Assembly: GCF_900101845.1 (NCBI RefSeq)
Contig: NZ_FNAM01000022.1
Location: forward strand, 1-64,000
Origin: Sporomusa acidovorans
GTDB taxonomy: Bacteria > Bacillota > Negativicutes > Sporomusales > Sporomusaceae
DNA length: 64,000 nt
Direction: 5' to 3'
Made by a program: the position numbers and the translations under genes. Of this stretch, positions 10,001-17,485 are shown one piece after another (the stretch's first letter is position 1; the number at the start of each line of letters is the position of its first letter). The notes beneath the pieces were generated by a model. It saw nothing but the letters and a program-made list of their open reading frames with translations, was not told where the DNA came from and made no database searches.

Positions 10001-10191
10001 GCTGTATTCCACTAGCGGTAGCCACTGGTGCCGGCGCCGGTGCCAGAAATTCTATGGGTACGGCTGTTGTAGGTGGTATGTTTACCGCTACTACACTAGG
10101 AATTTTCTTAATCCCAGTGCTTTTTGTGGTAGTAGAAAAGATTACGGAAAAAATCAATTTATTAGGTAAAGGAAAGAGCAGTAAAATCTAA
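7051..10191 (+). CDS. RND multidrug efflux pump, HAE1 family (AcrB-like)
   Basis: 1046 residues, full length for the hydrophobe/amphiphile RND family. It opens with the diagnostic FFINRPVFAIVLSI, has the two proton-relay aspartates in VLAIGLVVDDAIVVIEAV, the relay lysine in LIGLAAKNAILIVEFAK, and large periplasmic loops after TM1 and TM7. It exports amphiphilic compounds from the periplasm or inner leaflet using the proton gradient, together with the adaptor encoded just upstream. Expression is probably controlled by the MarR protein. A bidirectional terminator closes the operon. Confidence 0.94.
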   Translation: MANFFINRPVFAIVLSIIITLLGTTAAFTLPVAQYPQISPPTISVSTTYQGANADVVDQTVAQVIEEQVNGVEDMVYMSSTSTDSGSYSLNVQFETEKNSDTASVQTQNRVSQANASLPGTVQTTGVTTRKASQDMSMIFTLWSPSDSYNANFLKNYGTIYLIDDIKRVKGVGEVDAFGSDYSMRIWLQPEKMAQLGISVDEVTSAIEKQNVQAAAGAFGKMPAASDQQFQYTAKVKGRLTDEKEFENIIVRSQSDGSFVRIKDIARVELGSKEYNFDSLMNGHVAAGFAIKLTSDANALETISNVKAVLEKSSKNFPGDMEYKVVVDNTEFVRESMLEVVKTFAEALLLVVIVVFVFLQSWRATLIPLLAIPVSLLGTFGAFSVLGFTINTLTLFALVLAIGLVVDDAIVVIEAVEHHMRYSGLSPLAATKRAMSEVSGPVVAIAFVLASVFIPVAFLSGTTGILYKQFALTIVVSMALSAIVALSLTPALCVLLLKPDEEQEHKGVLARFFGQFNNWFERNLARYGKGLGKLIPKARLCLVLLVVLLILTGGIYKLVPSSFVPDEDQGFYITSITLPEASSLNRTIEVMRQFTEKVSAQPGVKNIMSLSGMDIMGGGTKTNAGAMFVSMDSWDKRQKPELQLKAAIGQTFASGAQFPEGTVIAFTPPSLPGLGMVGGFTLMLQDRSGGSLNDLDSMAQKFVAAAKERPEIASISSTFKANTPSYEFEVDREKAEQLGVAVDDVFTALQVFLGGTQVNDFNKFGRSYKVTVQAENTFRGDVNATRFLYVKSANNAMVPLNTLLKPKQINAPTIITRFNGVKAVQINGTQAAGYSSGQAMTALEEVAQQTLSNGYTYEWSGQSREEKLAGSRTAIAFGMAIVFVFLCLAALYESWSVPFAVLLSVPTGVFGAFLFQYVCDLENSVYMQIGLIMLIGLAAKNAILIVEFAKVRVDKGMNPVEAAIEAAKLRLRPIIMTSLAFIIGCIPLAVATGAGAGARNSMGTAVVGGMFTATTLGIFLIPVLFVVVEKITEKINLLGKGKSSKI

Positions 10192-10225
10192 AAGTACGGT
10201 CAAATAGGGAATATAAGAAAACTAA

Positions 10226-10275
10226 AAAAAGACTACCAAACCCAACCGGAAAGATTAGGTTTTGGTAGTCTTTTT
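10226..10275. terminator. Bidirectional terminator between RND pump and response regulator
   Basis: Perfect 15-bp arms AAAAAGACTACCAAA and TTTGGTAGTCTTTTT separated by 20 bases. A-rich on the left and T-rich on the right, it can serve both converging units. Confidence 0.85.
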
Positions 10276-10324
10276 GCAATTTATAACTGCTGATTTGGTG
10301 ACTAGCCTTTTTGAAAAAGCAGCT

Positions 10325-11011
10325 TTAGTTAGCAGCCAAAGAAGTATCTTTCTCCTTATGTAAATAATAGCCTACTCCCCAGACAGTTTTTAGGTTAGAT
10401 AGCTTGAGCTTTTTGCGTAAGTAATGAATATAGAGATTGACTGTAGTAAATTCAGCTTCAGAAAAATATCCCCATACTTTTTGAATAATTTGTTCCTTGG
10501 TTACTACATGACCATAGTTGCGAATTAATAACTCCAACAACTGAGATTCTTTTAAGGTTAACTGGATAACTTCATTGCCTTTGATGACTTGACAGCGTAG
10601 TGGGTTTAAAATTAAATCATCGGCCGTTAGCACTGTCTCCGATAACGTCTTGCCACGGCGCCGGGTCAGGGCTTTGAGCCTTGCTAATAGCTCCACTGAG
10701 AAGAAAGGTTTAACGAGATAATCGTCAGCACCGGCGTCCAGACCTTCAGCCCGGTCTTCGGGGGAATCTTTGGCGGTTAAAAAGATAACAGGCGTATCAT
10801 GACCTAAGCTGCGAAATTCTTTTAGTAAAGAAACACCATCCTGGTAGGGCAGCATGCGGTCTAATACAATAATGTCATAAACCCCGGTACAGGCCATTTC
10901 CAAGCCCGCTTGCCCGTCAAGCGCGGTATCCACTACAAAGCCGTTCTTTCTGAGTAAGTGAGATAATGATTCGACTAATTTGCCTTCATCCTCTACGAGC
11001 AGTAGTTTCAT
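10325..11011 (-). CDS. OmpR/PhoB-family response regulator
   Basis: 228 residues. Receiver domain at the N-terminus with acidic pocket EDE, phospho-acceptor Asp in IIVLDRMLPYQDG (about residue 51), and the switch/lysine segment VKPFFSVELLARL; C-terminal winged helix with LTLKESQLLELLIRNYGHVV and TTVNLYIHYLRKKL. It is transcribed after the histidine kinase gene, 122 bp downstream of it, and that gap carries a copy of the operator-like motif found before the kinase. A role in membrane or efflux stress is possible given the converging pump genes, but is inference. Confidence 0.92.
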   Translation of the reverse strand: MKLLLVEDEGKLVESLSHLLRKNGFVVDTALDGQAGLEMACTGVYDIIVLDRMLPYQDGVSLLKEFRSLGHDTPVIFLTAKDSPEDRAEGLDAGADDYLVKPFFSVELLARLKALTRRRGKTLSETVLTADDLILNPLRCQVIKGNEVIQLTLKESQLLELLIRNYGHVVTKEQIIQKVWGYFSEAEFTTVNLYIHYLRKKLKLSNLKTVWGVGYYLHKEKDTSLAAN

Positions 11012-11032
11012 TTACTACACCCTTTTTAAAAC

Positions 11033-11067
11033 CACAACCTTGTGAAAAATTTTCCATCCATGGATAT
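11033..11067 (-). promoter_or_regulatory. Operator-like motif, copy 1 (before the response regulator)
   Basis: CACAACCTTGTG, then AAAA, then CCATCCATGGATAT. The first block is an imperfect palindrome and ATCCATGGAT is a perfect one. The same composite recurs at 12465-12498 before the kinase gene with one base less spacing. Probably the binding site of this response regulator. Confidence 0.5.
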
Positions 11068-11133
11068 TATATTAACAATTATGACAGAGAACTGTTGGAA
11101 ATTTATTTAATTCCAATATTTATTTAAAAAAAA

Positions 11134-12447
11134 TTAAACAGTGGAATGAATGGGAAGATTAACAGTAAAGGTTGATCCTATATCAGGCATACTGCTTACG
11201 GCAATTGAGCCGCCGTGACTTTCGGTAATCCATTTGGCAATAGCCAGACCCAAGCCCGAGCCTCCTTTATTCCTAGACTTATCCACTTGGTAAAAACGGT
11301 CAAAAATTCTTTCCAAGTGTTCAGGCGCGATACCCTCACCAGAGTCGGTAACATTTATCTCAGCTTTATTACCTGCTTGTAGCAAACTGACTGAAATTGT
11401 ACCGCCAGGTGAGGTATGGCGACAGGCGTTATCCAGCAAGATAACAATTACCTGTTTAAGCTGAGACTCATCACCGTAGACTTCGATAGCGGGAGTGGAC
11501 TGCACTGTAAGACACAAATTTTTTTGCTGGATTACTGCCTCGAATGGAGCTAAAGCCTGTCGTAATGCGGAGTCTAAGCAAAAATGTTGTTTGTTAAGTG
11601 GCTGCCGTTTGGAATCGACCCTGGCTAAAAACAGCAGAGAATTTACAAGGTTTCGCATGCAGAGGCTTTCTTCCTGGATGTTATCCAGCCACTTGCTTTG
11701 ACTGGCTACCGTTTCGTCCCGGCTCTCATTGACAATATCCAGATTGGTTTGAATAACGGTCAGTGGAGTGCGTAATTCATGCGAAATGTCGGAAATGAAA
11801 TCCTGCTGCTGCTGCCAGGCTTTTTTTATTGGAATCATCGCGCGATTAGCTAAATAAAAACTGGTCCCAAAGGAGAGAACCGCACAGAAGATACCGACTG
11901 TCAGGAGGATTGTCAGTGTAAGACGCAGCACAGTCTTTTCAAAAGTTAAATCACAAAAAACAATGACCCATCCAGACGGATTATCCAACGGGGCCTTTAG
12001 ATACGAATAATCTGTATCCTCCAAAGTAAGAGTGCCATAGTTATCGTTCAGAAGTAAAGCGTACTCACTCAGTGTTGCCAGCGAGTCCGCATCAAGTGGC
12101 TGGTTGGAAGACTCAAAGGTAATGGTGCCCTCTGGTGAGGTTTTAACAAAGAAAAACCCAAATTTTAACGGGGGGAGTATTACCGGCAGCTTAGACGGTG
12201 GTTCAGGCGGGGGAGGGGGAGGAGGCGGAGGGTTATCGAGCCTTTTGGCAAAGTCACGAGGCCGTGGGGGAAAATCACTAATTAGACCGGTTTGAACCTC
12301 AGTGGCAATTCGCAGTGACATAGACTCCGTACGATTGTTGATGTTGATGCTTAAGAAAAAATAGGTACCACAAATTAGCAAAAAGAAAAGGGCTAGCATG
12401 ATGGCTACGTTAATTAAAGTAAGTTTAAGGCGCAGCTGTTGAAACAT
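11134..12447 (-). CDS. Sensor histidine kinase
   Basis: 437 residues: TM1 (about 10-33), an extracytoplasmic domain (about 34-172), TM2 (about 173-198), then the dimerisation domain with phospho-acceptor His223 in ISHELRTPLTVI and an HATPase with N box LDNACRHTSPGG and G boxes DSGEGIAPEHLERIFDRFYQ and GGSGLGLAIAKW. The sensor domain holds a run of nine prolines after DN near residue 73, an unusual rigid spacer. No HAMP domain is obvious. It pairs with the downstream response regulator. Confidence 0.9.
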   Translation of the reverse strand: MFQQLRLKLTLINVAIMLALFFLLICGTYFFLSININNRTESMSLRIATEVQTGLISDFPPRPRDFAKRLDNPPPPPPPPPEPPSKLPVILPPLKFGFFFVKTSPEGTITFESSNQPLDADSLATLSEYALLLNDNYGTLTLEDTDYSYLKAPLDNPSGWVIVFCDLTFEKTVLRLTLTILLTVGIFCAVLSFGTSFYLANRAMIPIKKAWQQQQDFISDISHELRTPLTVIQTNLDIVNESRDETVASQSKWLDNIQEESLCMRNLVNSLLFLARVDSKRQPLNKQHFCLDSALRQALAPFEAVIQQKNLCLTVQSTPAIEVYGDESQLKQVIVILLDNACRHTSPGGTISVSLLQAGNKAEINVTDSGEGIAPEHLERIFDRFYQVDKSRNKGGSGLGLAIAKWITESHGGSIAVSSMPDIGSTFTVNLPIHSTV

Positions 12448-12464
12448 AGATTGACTCCTTAATT

Positions 12465-12498
12465 CACAACCGTGTGAAAAGTACCCATCCTTGGATAT
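12465..12498 (-). promoter_or_regulatory. Operator-like motif, copy 2 (before the histidine kinase)
   Basis: CACAACCGTGTG, AAAA, CCATCCTTGGATAT, 17 bp before the kinase start. Nearly identical to 11033-11067. Two copies at the 5' ends of both genes of one two-component system suggest autoregulation. Confidence 0.5.
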
Positions 12499-12693
12499 AT
12501 ATTTATTTTTTCAAATAAATGTTAGAATTTTATTGGTTTTGACTAGTAAATTAGCAATAATAGTTAATAAAATATCTCATTTTACATTATAAAGGAAGAA
12601 TGGAAGGTTGCCAACCTTAGCCAAGAAGAGTGTTCATTTTTTCCGGCTGCCTTCCTGAACAATGTTTCAATGATTAGGTGCGAAATATAAGTG

Positions 12694-12734
12694 AAAGCCC
12701 ACTTTTCTCGCTAGCAGGCTTGAAAGTGGGCTTT
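12694..12734. terminator. Hairpin terminator beside the asparaginase relic
   Basis: Perfect 12-bp arms AAAGCCCACTTT and AAAGTGGGCTTT. It lies just past the stop of the minus-strand asparaginase relic and is probably that lost gene's terminator. Confidence 0.55.
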
Positions 12735-12745
12735 GTTTATTTATT

Positions 12746-13020
12746 TTAGTATTCCCAGAACATTTTTTGGATTTTTTGTGGATCAGTGGTTTTGGTTAAG
12801 GCCAGCATTAAGAGAATACGAGCCTTTTGCGGATTAAGGTTATCGCCAGCGACAAAATTGTATTGATCATCGTTTGCCTCGCCGTTGCGAGCGACTATGC
12901 CATTGCCAACACGGGCGCTTCTTACAATAACAACGCCTTTTTTCTGAGCAGCTTCAATGGCAGGGTATTCGGCCTTGCCAATACTGCCGTTGCCTGTGCC
13001 GGCGTGAACAATCTGGTATA
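12746..13020 (-). pseudogene. Type II L-asparaginase, C-terminal relic
   Basis: On the minus strand about 89 residues read as the C-terminus of a periplasmic type II L-asparaginase (AnsB-like): GTGNGSIGKAEYPA, VVIVRSARVGNG, YNFVAGDNLNPQKARILL and a final FWEY before the TAA at 12746-12748. Upstream the frame hits a stop, and the N-terminal two thirds with the catalytic threonines are missing, since the neighbouring L,D-transpeptidase begins only about 90 bp further on. It is therefore a non-functional remnant, most likely left by a deletion. A 91-codon plus-strand frame over this stretch is only its shadow. Confidence 0.8.
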
Positions 13021-13108
13021 TGGTTATAAAGTTTCATTTTTATATGCATTGATATCGGTGCGGGCTAATAGGATTATAGTAGCAAATACGGAACAGGAGT
13101 AAAGAAAA

Positions 13109-13822
13109 ATGCGATTTTGTGACTTAAATTCCAAGCGGGCGAAAACCAGGTTTAGTTTTATTCTTGCTGCTTTATTTGCTGTGTTTGGCGGCATTTGGCT
13201 GTTTGAATATATGGATGCCGCTGTTCTGAACTATTCACTGACTCAGCCGAGCAAAGCACCCCAAGGTGAAATGCGTATCCTTATTAGGATCTCCGACCGG
13301 GTACTGGAACTCTATGACGATGGGAAACTATTCAAACGATACCGGGTAGCTGTTGGCAAACAGGCGACGCCAACACCGATTGGGGAATGGAATATTGTGT
13401 ATAAAGGCTGGAGTCCCAGGGAGGTGATGGGCACTCGCTGGATGGGGCTTGATGTGCCATGGGGAAGTTATGGCATACATGGAACAAGTGCGCCGTGGTC
13501 AATCGGCAGTTTTGCCAGCCATGGCTGTATTCGTTTACGCAATCAGGATTCGGAAGAACTGTATGAATGGGTGCCGGTTGGCACTCCTGTTGATATTATT
13601 GGACCGAAACCAAGGATAGACAGGGTGCTGCGCCGGGGAACCCAAGGCCCCGATGTTATTGTGCTGCAGCTTAGATTAGTAGCGTTGGGGTATTATCAGG
13701 AGCGGGCCAAAGGAACTTTCGGCAAAGAGACGGAAGCAGCATTGCGGGCTTTTCAGCGGGATAACAGGCTGCCGGAATCCGGGATAACTGATAAAAAAAC
13801 CTTAGAATTGCTCAGATTGTGA
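13109..13822 (+). CDS. L,D-transpeptidase (YkuD) with peptidoglycan-binding domain
   Basis: 237 residues: a membrane anchor or uncleaved signal (about 15-35), a YkuD catalytic domain (about 55-165) ending in the signature HGTSAPWSIGSFASHGCIRL with catalytic Cys in SHGC, and a C-terminal PG_binding_1 domain (GTQGPDVIVLQLRLVALGYY, then AALRAFQRDN). It forms 3-3 peptide cross-links or anchors partners to peptidoglycan in the periplasm. ATG start with AGGAG upstream. Monocistronic, facing the transporter gene across a shared terminator. Confidence 0.93.
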   Translation: MRFCDLNSKRAKTRFSFILAALFAVFGGIWLFEYMDAAVLNYSLTQPSKAPQGEMRILIRISDRVLELYDDGKLFKRYRVAVGKQATPTPIGEWNIVYKGWSPREVMGTRWMGLDVPWGSYGIHGTSAPWSIGSFASHGCIRLRNQDSEELYEWVPVGTPVDIIGPKPRIDRVLRRGTQGPDVIVLQLRLVALGYYQERAKGTFGKETEAALRAFQRDNRLPESGITDKKTLELLRL

Positions 13823-13829
13823 AATGTAG

Positions 13830-13864
13830 AAGGCTCCCATTGGCATCATGCCGGTGAGAGCCTT
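13830..13864. terminator. Bidirectional terminator
   Basis: AAGGCTC and GAGCCTT arms enclosing a second small stem (GGCATCATGCC), between two converging genes. Confidence 0.6.
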
Positions 13865-13872
13865 TAGCAGGA

Positions 13873-15150
13873 CTAGAAATACCGCAGGTAGAGATAAATG
13901 TGAGCAATAATGATTGATACAAGCATCAGCGGGAAAGCAATCTTCAAATAATAGTTGAATGTGAGCGGAATGCCGTTTTTTTCGGCAATTCCGGCCACGA
14001 TTACATTGGCGGAGGCGCCAATGAGTGTACCGTTGCCGCCGAGGCAGGCGCCGAGAGATAGCGACCACCATATAGGCTCTAAATTCATGCCGGAAAGTTG
14101 CCCCATTTCCAGGATAAGGGGAATCATTGTTGCTACGAAAGGAATATTATCAATGAACGCGGAGGCTATTGCCGATACCCATAAGATAATCAAAGTTGTT
14201 TGCAGTAAATCGCCGTGAGTTACGGTAAGGGTCCAGTGAGCTAATGCACCAATTACACCTGTGGCCTTCAAACCGCCTACCAGCACGAATAATCCGACAA
14301 AGAAAAAAATCGTAGGCCATTCAACGTGCAGCAAAACATCTTCAGGTTCTTCCCGGCTGACTAACATAAGCAGAACGGCCCCTGTAAAGGCGATCGTTGC
14401 TGATTCCAAATTCAGCATACCGTGGAAGATGAAGCCGACGATGGTAATGCCAAGCACAACTAGTGATTTTTTTAATAGCTGCCAGTCTTTAATTTCATCT
14501 TTGAAATTAAGTTGCAGGATGGCTTGCCGGTTTTGGTCGTCCACCTGCAAATCTTTACGGTAAGTCAGGAGCATCAGGGCAATGGTTGCCAGCAAAATGA
14601 CCAGAATAACGGGAGTTAGGTTTGCTAAGAATGCGTTAAAGTCAAGGCCGACCGCACTACCGATCATAATATTGGGAGGATCGCCAATCAAAGTGGCGGT
14701 GCCGCCGATATTGGAAGCGATAATTTCGGCAATAAGAAACGGGGTGGGGTTAACCCGCAGTTTATCGGTCAACGTTAGTGTCACCGGTACGATTAATAAA
14801 ACGGTGGTGACATTGTCCAAAAAGGCTGAGGCTAAGGCGGTTATAAAGGCTAACAGTGCCAGCAGCCACAGCGGTTGACCACGGGTGATCCTGGCAGCCC
14901 AGATGGCCACGGCTTCAAAAACGCCGGTACGGCGTGTAATGGCAACCAGAATCATCATACCGATTAACAGTCCGAGCGTATTAAAATCAATATTGTCTTT
15001 GATGGCAGTTTCCTGGGTCAAAAAACCCAACAGCAGCATCAGCATGCCCCCGGCTGTCGCGACTACCATCCGATGGATTTTTTCCGAGATAATTAGAGCG
15101 TAAGTAGCCAGAAATACAAGAACCGAGCCCCAGAATGCAAGATCATGCAA
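13873..15150 (-). CDS. ArsB/NhaD-type ion transporter (copy 1)
   Basis: A polytopic membrane protein of about 425 residues with 10-12 hydrophobic segments, in the ArsB/NhaD (SLC13-like) superfamily. Hallmarks are the two inverted repeats, each with a conserved break: FLDNVTTVLLIVPVTL with NIGGTATLIGDPPNIMIG in the first half, and FIDNIPFVATMIPL with GACLGGNGTLIGASANVI in the second. Na+/H+ exchange or anion transport is likely; the ion cannot be decided. I start at the TTG at 15150, ten bases behind AGGAGG, because the paralogue at 27724 starts at the same place relative to the IISEKIHR motif. The next minus-strand gene upstream is the CdaR regulator. Confidence 0.85.
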   Translation of the reverse strand: MHDLAFWGSVLVFLATYALIISEKIHRMVVATAGGMLMLLLGFLTQETAIKDNIDFNTLGLLIGMMILVAITRRTGVFEAVAIWAARITRGQPLWLLALLAFITALASAFLDNVTTVLLIVPVTLTLTDKLRVNPTPFLIAEIIASNIGGTATLIGDPPNIMIGSAVGLDFNAFLANLTPVILVILLATIALMLLTYRKDLQVDDQNRQAILQLNFKDEIKDWQLLKKSLVVLGITIVGFIFHGMLNLESATIAFTGAVLLMLVSREEPEDVLLHVEWPTIFFFVGLFVLVGGLKATGVIGALAHWTLTVTHGDLLQTTLIILWVSAIASAFIDNIPFVATMIPLILEMGQLSGMNLEPIWWSLSLGACLGGNGTLIGASANVIVAGIAEKNGIPLTFNYYLKIAFPLMLVSIIIAHIYLYLRYF

Positions 15151-15211
15151 GGTAAGTGCGCCTCCTAATATTGTATTCAACAAAGATTTTATTCCGATAA
15201 AATTTACATTG

Positions 15212-16396
15212 TCAGATGTTCAGGTTGCTATTTATTTTACTCATATTCAAAATTGCTTTACATAAAATGGCGTGATAAAAATAGTGACATGGTTCTAAGC
15301 CTACAAATTCTTTTAGCTTATCAAGCCGAAACTTCAAAGTATTCCTGTGTATATACAATTTACCGGCAGTAAGCGAGACATTTAAATTATTGTCGAGGAG
15401 ACATTGCAGAGTTTGCTGCATGTCATATTTTGTCCCCATAGCTTCGAACCTGGATTTTAATTCTCTCAGTGCGAGACAGTCGTAGCCTAAACACGAATGT
15501 TCAAACAAATAGTTTGCCAATATATTGTATTCGCTAATTGAACGAATGGTATTTGGGCTTTGATAGCTCAAAGCAAACAACGCTTCATGGTAGGAGTGCG
15601 AAATCTCAGTCGGTTTTGCCGTCATACTACCGATTCCTACGCGCACATTTAACTCGTGGTGTATTAACTGCAAGCGTTTAATTGTACTGGTTGTAAAACT
15701 CTTTATTTTTCCTGCACTGCCGGAGTCCGTCGCAGATTTTAAGATACACAGATTTTTTTTATAAAATAGGCTAAAGTCATTGATGTGGAAAGAGTCGGCT
15801 TCTTGAATAAGCTTCAGAACACTTTCGCGCATCCGGTCTGAAACTAAATTTTGCAGACTGTTAGTTGCAAAGTCGTTAATCTTCGGTTCCAAATTAAACA
15901 GTATTACAACTCGCGGCAAATCAAGCCGGTAGTGGACCATATCCGCCATGGCGGCCAAGTCAGTGGCTGTATCTGCATTGTTGGCAAACAGTACATGTAC
16001 TAACTGCTCCTTCATCCAATTTTCTAAGCGATAATCGGCAAGAAACATCTCACGTTCCAAGAACAATTCAGTGACAGTCTTAACTAATTTAGCGGTATTG
16101 CGCACTTCGGGCGGCTCGCCTGTCACACCAACTACGCCAACAATCTTTTCTTTGAGATTAATCGGCCACATGACTCCGGGCAGCGCACCGCAAAAATTGT
16201 GGACATCATCAGTATATATTTCTACAACGTCTTGCTCATCTACTGCTAGTTTGCCGCCTTGATGAAATGTATTTATCCGGTCAAATTGCCCGGAAGCTAT
16301 GATTATACCGCTGCAGTCCATAATATTGACATTATGTTGGACAATACCCATAAGATGATCAACGACTTTCTGCGCAAACTCTTTTGAGATAATCAA
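15212..16396 (-). CDS. cdaR: CdaR/PucR-family sugar-diacid regulator
   Basis: 394 residues. The N-terminal sugar-diacid recognition domain (about 1-130) contains HNVNIMDCSGIIIASG and VVGVTGEPPEVRN; a GGDEF-like middle domain follows; the PucR-type helix-turn-helix sits at the C-terminus with NVSLTAGKLYIHRNTLKFRLDKL. CdaR proteins sense sugar acids or glycerate and activate their catabolic operons. The start is a TTG with a rather distant AGGAG. It lies downstream of, and in the same direction as, the GntP/UxaA/LarA genes and a chemoreceptor carrying the same sensor domain, so it probably controls them. Confidence 0.9.
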   Translation of the reverse strand: MIISKEFAQKVVDHLMGIVQHNVNIMDCSGIIIASGQFDRINTFHQGGKLAVDEQDVVEIYTDDVHNFCGALPGVMWPINLKEKIVGVVGVTGEPPEVRNTAKLVKTVTELFLEREMFLADYRLENWMKEQLVHVLFANNADTATDLAAMADMVHYRLDLPRVVILFNLEPKINDFATNSLQNLVSDRMRESVLKLIQEADSFHINDFSLFYKKNLCILKSATDSGSAGKIKSFTTSTIKRLQLIHHELNVRVGIGSMTAKPTEISHSYHEALFALSYQSPNTIRSISEYNILANYLFEHSCLGYDCLALRELKSRFEAMGTKYDMQQTLQCLLDNNLNVSLTAGKLYIHRNTLKFRLDKLKEFVGLEPCHYFYHAILCKAILNMSKINSNLNI

Positions 16397-16522
16397 CTTA
16401 AATCGTCAACTCCTACAAATATAATGTTTCGATAAATGTCAACCTTACTGACATAAATTTGCGGTTTTTACATATAATATATAATATACTACTATTGTAA
16501 AATTTTCTCAATTAGTTACCGC
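16397..16522. other. Intergenic region between chemoreceptor and CdaR genes
   Basis: Contains an inverted repeat ATGTCA-accttac-TGACAT upstream of cdaR, a possible operator, in an otherwise AT-rich stretch. No gene seen. Confidence 0.3.
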
Positions 16523-17383
16523 TTAACTGTCTTGCCGAACAAGTTCTGTTACCTCGCTTTCAATTTCCATAATTTTTTCTCCGATTGTCTGTAGCGCACT
16601 GGATTGCTGCTCTGTGGTAATGGCATTTTTCTCGATACCATTTACAATACTATAAACTGAAGATTTTGTCTCAAACAATACCTTGTTGATATTTTGCAGC
16701 GAACTGGCCGAATTAGCTGAAAGCTTACGTACCTCCTCGGCTACAATGCTGAAGCCACGCCCGTATTCTCCTGCCCGTGCAGCTTCAATCGCAGCATTCA
16801 GTCCCAGCAAATTGGTCTGCTTTACAATCGAGCCAACCAAATCCAGCACCTGATTGATATCATTAATATAGTCTTCGATTTGTTTCGCAGTAATTTCCAT
16901 ATTATGGCTGGTAGCAGCGATTTCTTCCGCCCCGGCCGCAACTTCCTGGATGTTCGAAGAAGCATCTTGAATTTTATTAGCTACTCTATTTAACATTATT
17001 TGTTTTGCCTGTTGTTCTTTTTCTTTTCTAAGTTGCTCAACGACAATATGAGATGCCAATTTTTGTAATGGTTTAACCTCCTCAGGCTCGCCGGTGATAC
17101 CCATACAACCAATTCTCTCTCCATCCATTTCAATCGCACCCATGTAACCTGCCAAAACGCCTTCCATTGCAGCAGCCTGCTCGGAAGTAAGGGATACGAA
17201 TGCTGCTTCTCCGGAAACTACTCTTCGACCGCCCTCATGAATTGTACCCAACCGGTGAGGTTGCATTGTCGCAATGATTTCGCCTCCTTCACCCATGATG
17301 TTAACGTTATGACCGGTAGCCTCATGTATGATCCGCACAATATTTTCGGCGACTTCTTTTGATATTCGATGTTTCCATTCCAT
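16523..17383 (-). CDS. Cytoplasmic chemoreceptor with sugar-diacid recognition domain
   Basis: 286 residues with no transmembrane segment. Residues 1-120 are a sugar-diacid recognition domain ([40 protein letters not shown]) and the rest is a short methyl-accepting signalling domain with the hairpin tip [20 protein letters not shown] and [15 protein letters not shown]. It should sense a sugar acid in the cytoplasm and signal to CheA. I start at the ATG at 17383, with GGAGG eight bases before it. The coiled-coil is short, so it may work as a minimal receptor. It lies between the GntP permease and CdaR, whose sensor domain it shares. Confidence 0.88.
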   Translation of the reverse strand: MEWKHRISKEVAENIVRIIHEATGHNVNIMGEGGEIIATMQPHRLGTIHEGGRRVVSGEAAFVSLTSEQAAAMEGVLAGYMGAIEMDGERIGCMGITGEPEEVKPLQKLASHIVVEQLRKEKEQQAKQIMLNRVANKIQDASSNIQEVAAGAEEIAATSHNMEITAKQIEDYINDINQVLDLVGSIVKQTNLLGLNAAIEAARAGEYGRGFSIVAEEVRKLSANSASSLQNINKVLFETKSSVYSIVNGIEKNAITTEQQSSALQTIGEKIMEIESEVTELVRQDS

Positions 17384-17408
17384 ATTATCATCCTCCATTG
17401 TATTAAGA

Positions 17409-17466
17409 AGTTTATATAAACTCATAACATAAAGCACCACCTCGTGAGAGATGATGCTTTATGTTA
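17409..17466. promoter_or_regulatory. Palindrome and hairpin between GntP and chemoreceptor genes
   Basis: AGTTTATATAAACT at 17409-17422 is a perfect 14-bp palindrome 26 bp before the receptor start, a candidate operator. Beside it TAACATAAAGCA and TGCTTTATGTTA (17425-17436 and 17455-17466) form a 12-bp hairpin, possibly a weak terminator or processing site after gntP. Confidence 0.4.
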
Positions 17467-17485
17467 TTATTTGAATAAATTTTAA

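Noticed and set aside
12827..13102. 91-codon plus-strand open frame
   Set aside because: It lies antisense to the asparaginase remnant, whose minus-strand translation matches a known family; the plus frame has no recognisable product.
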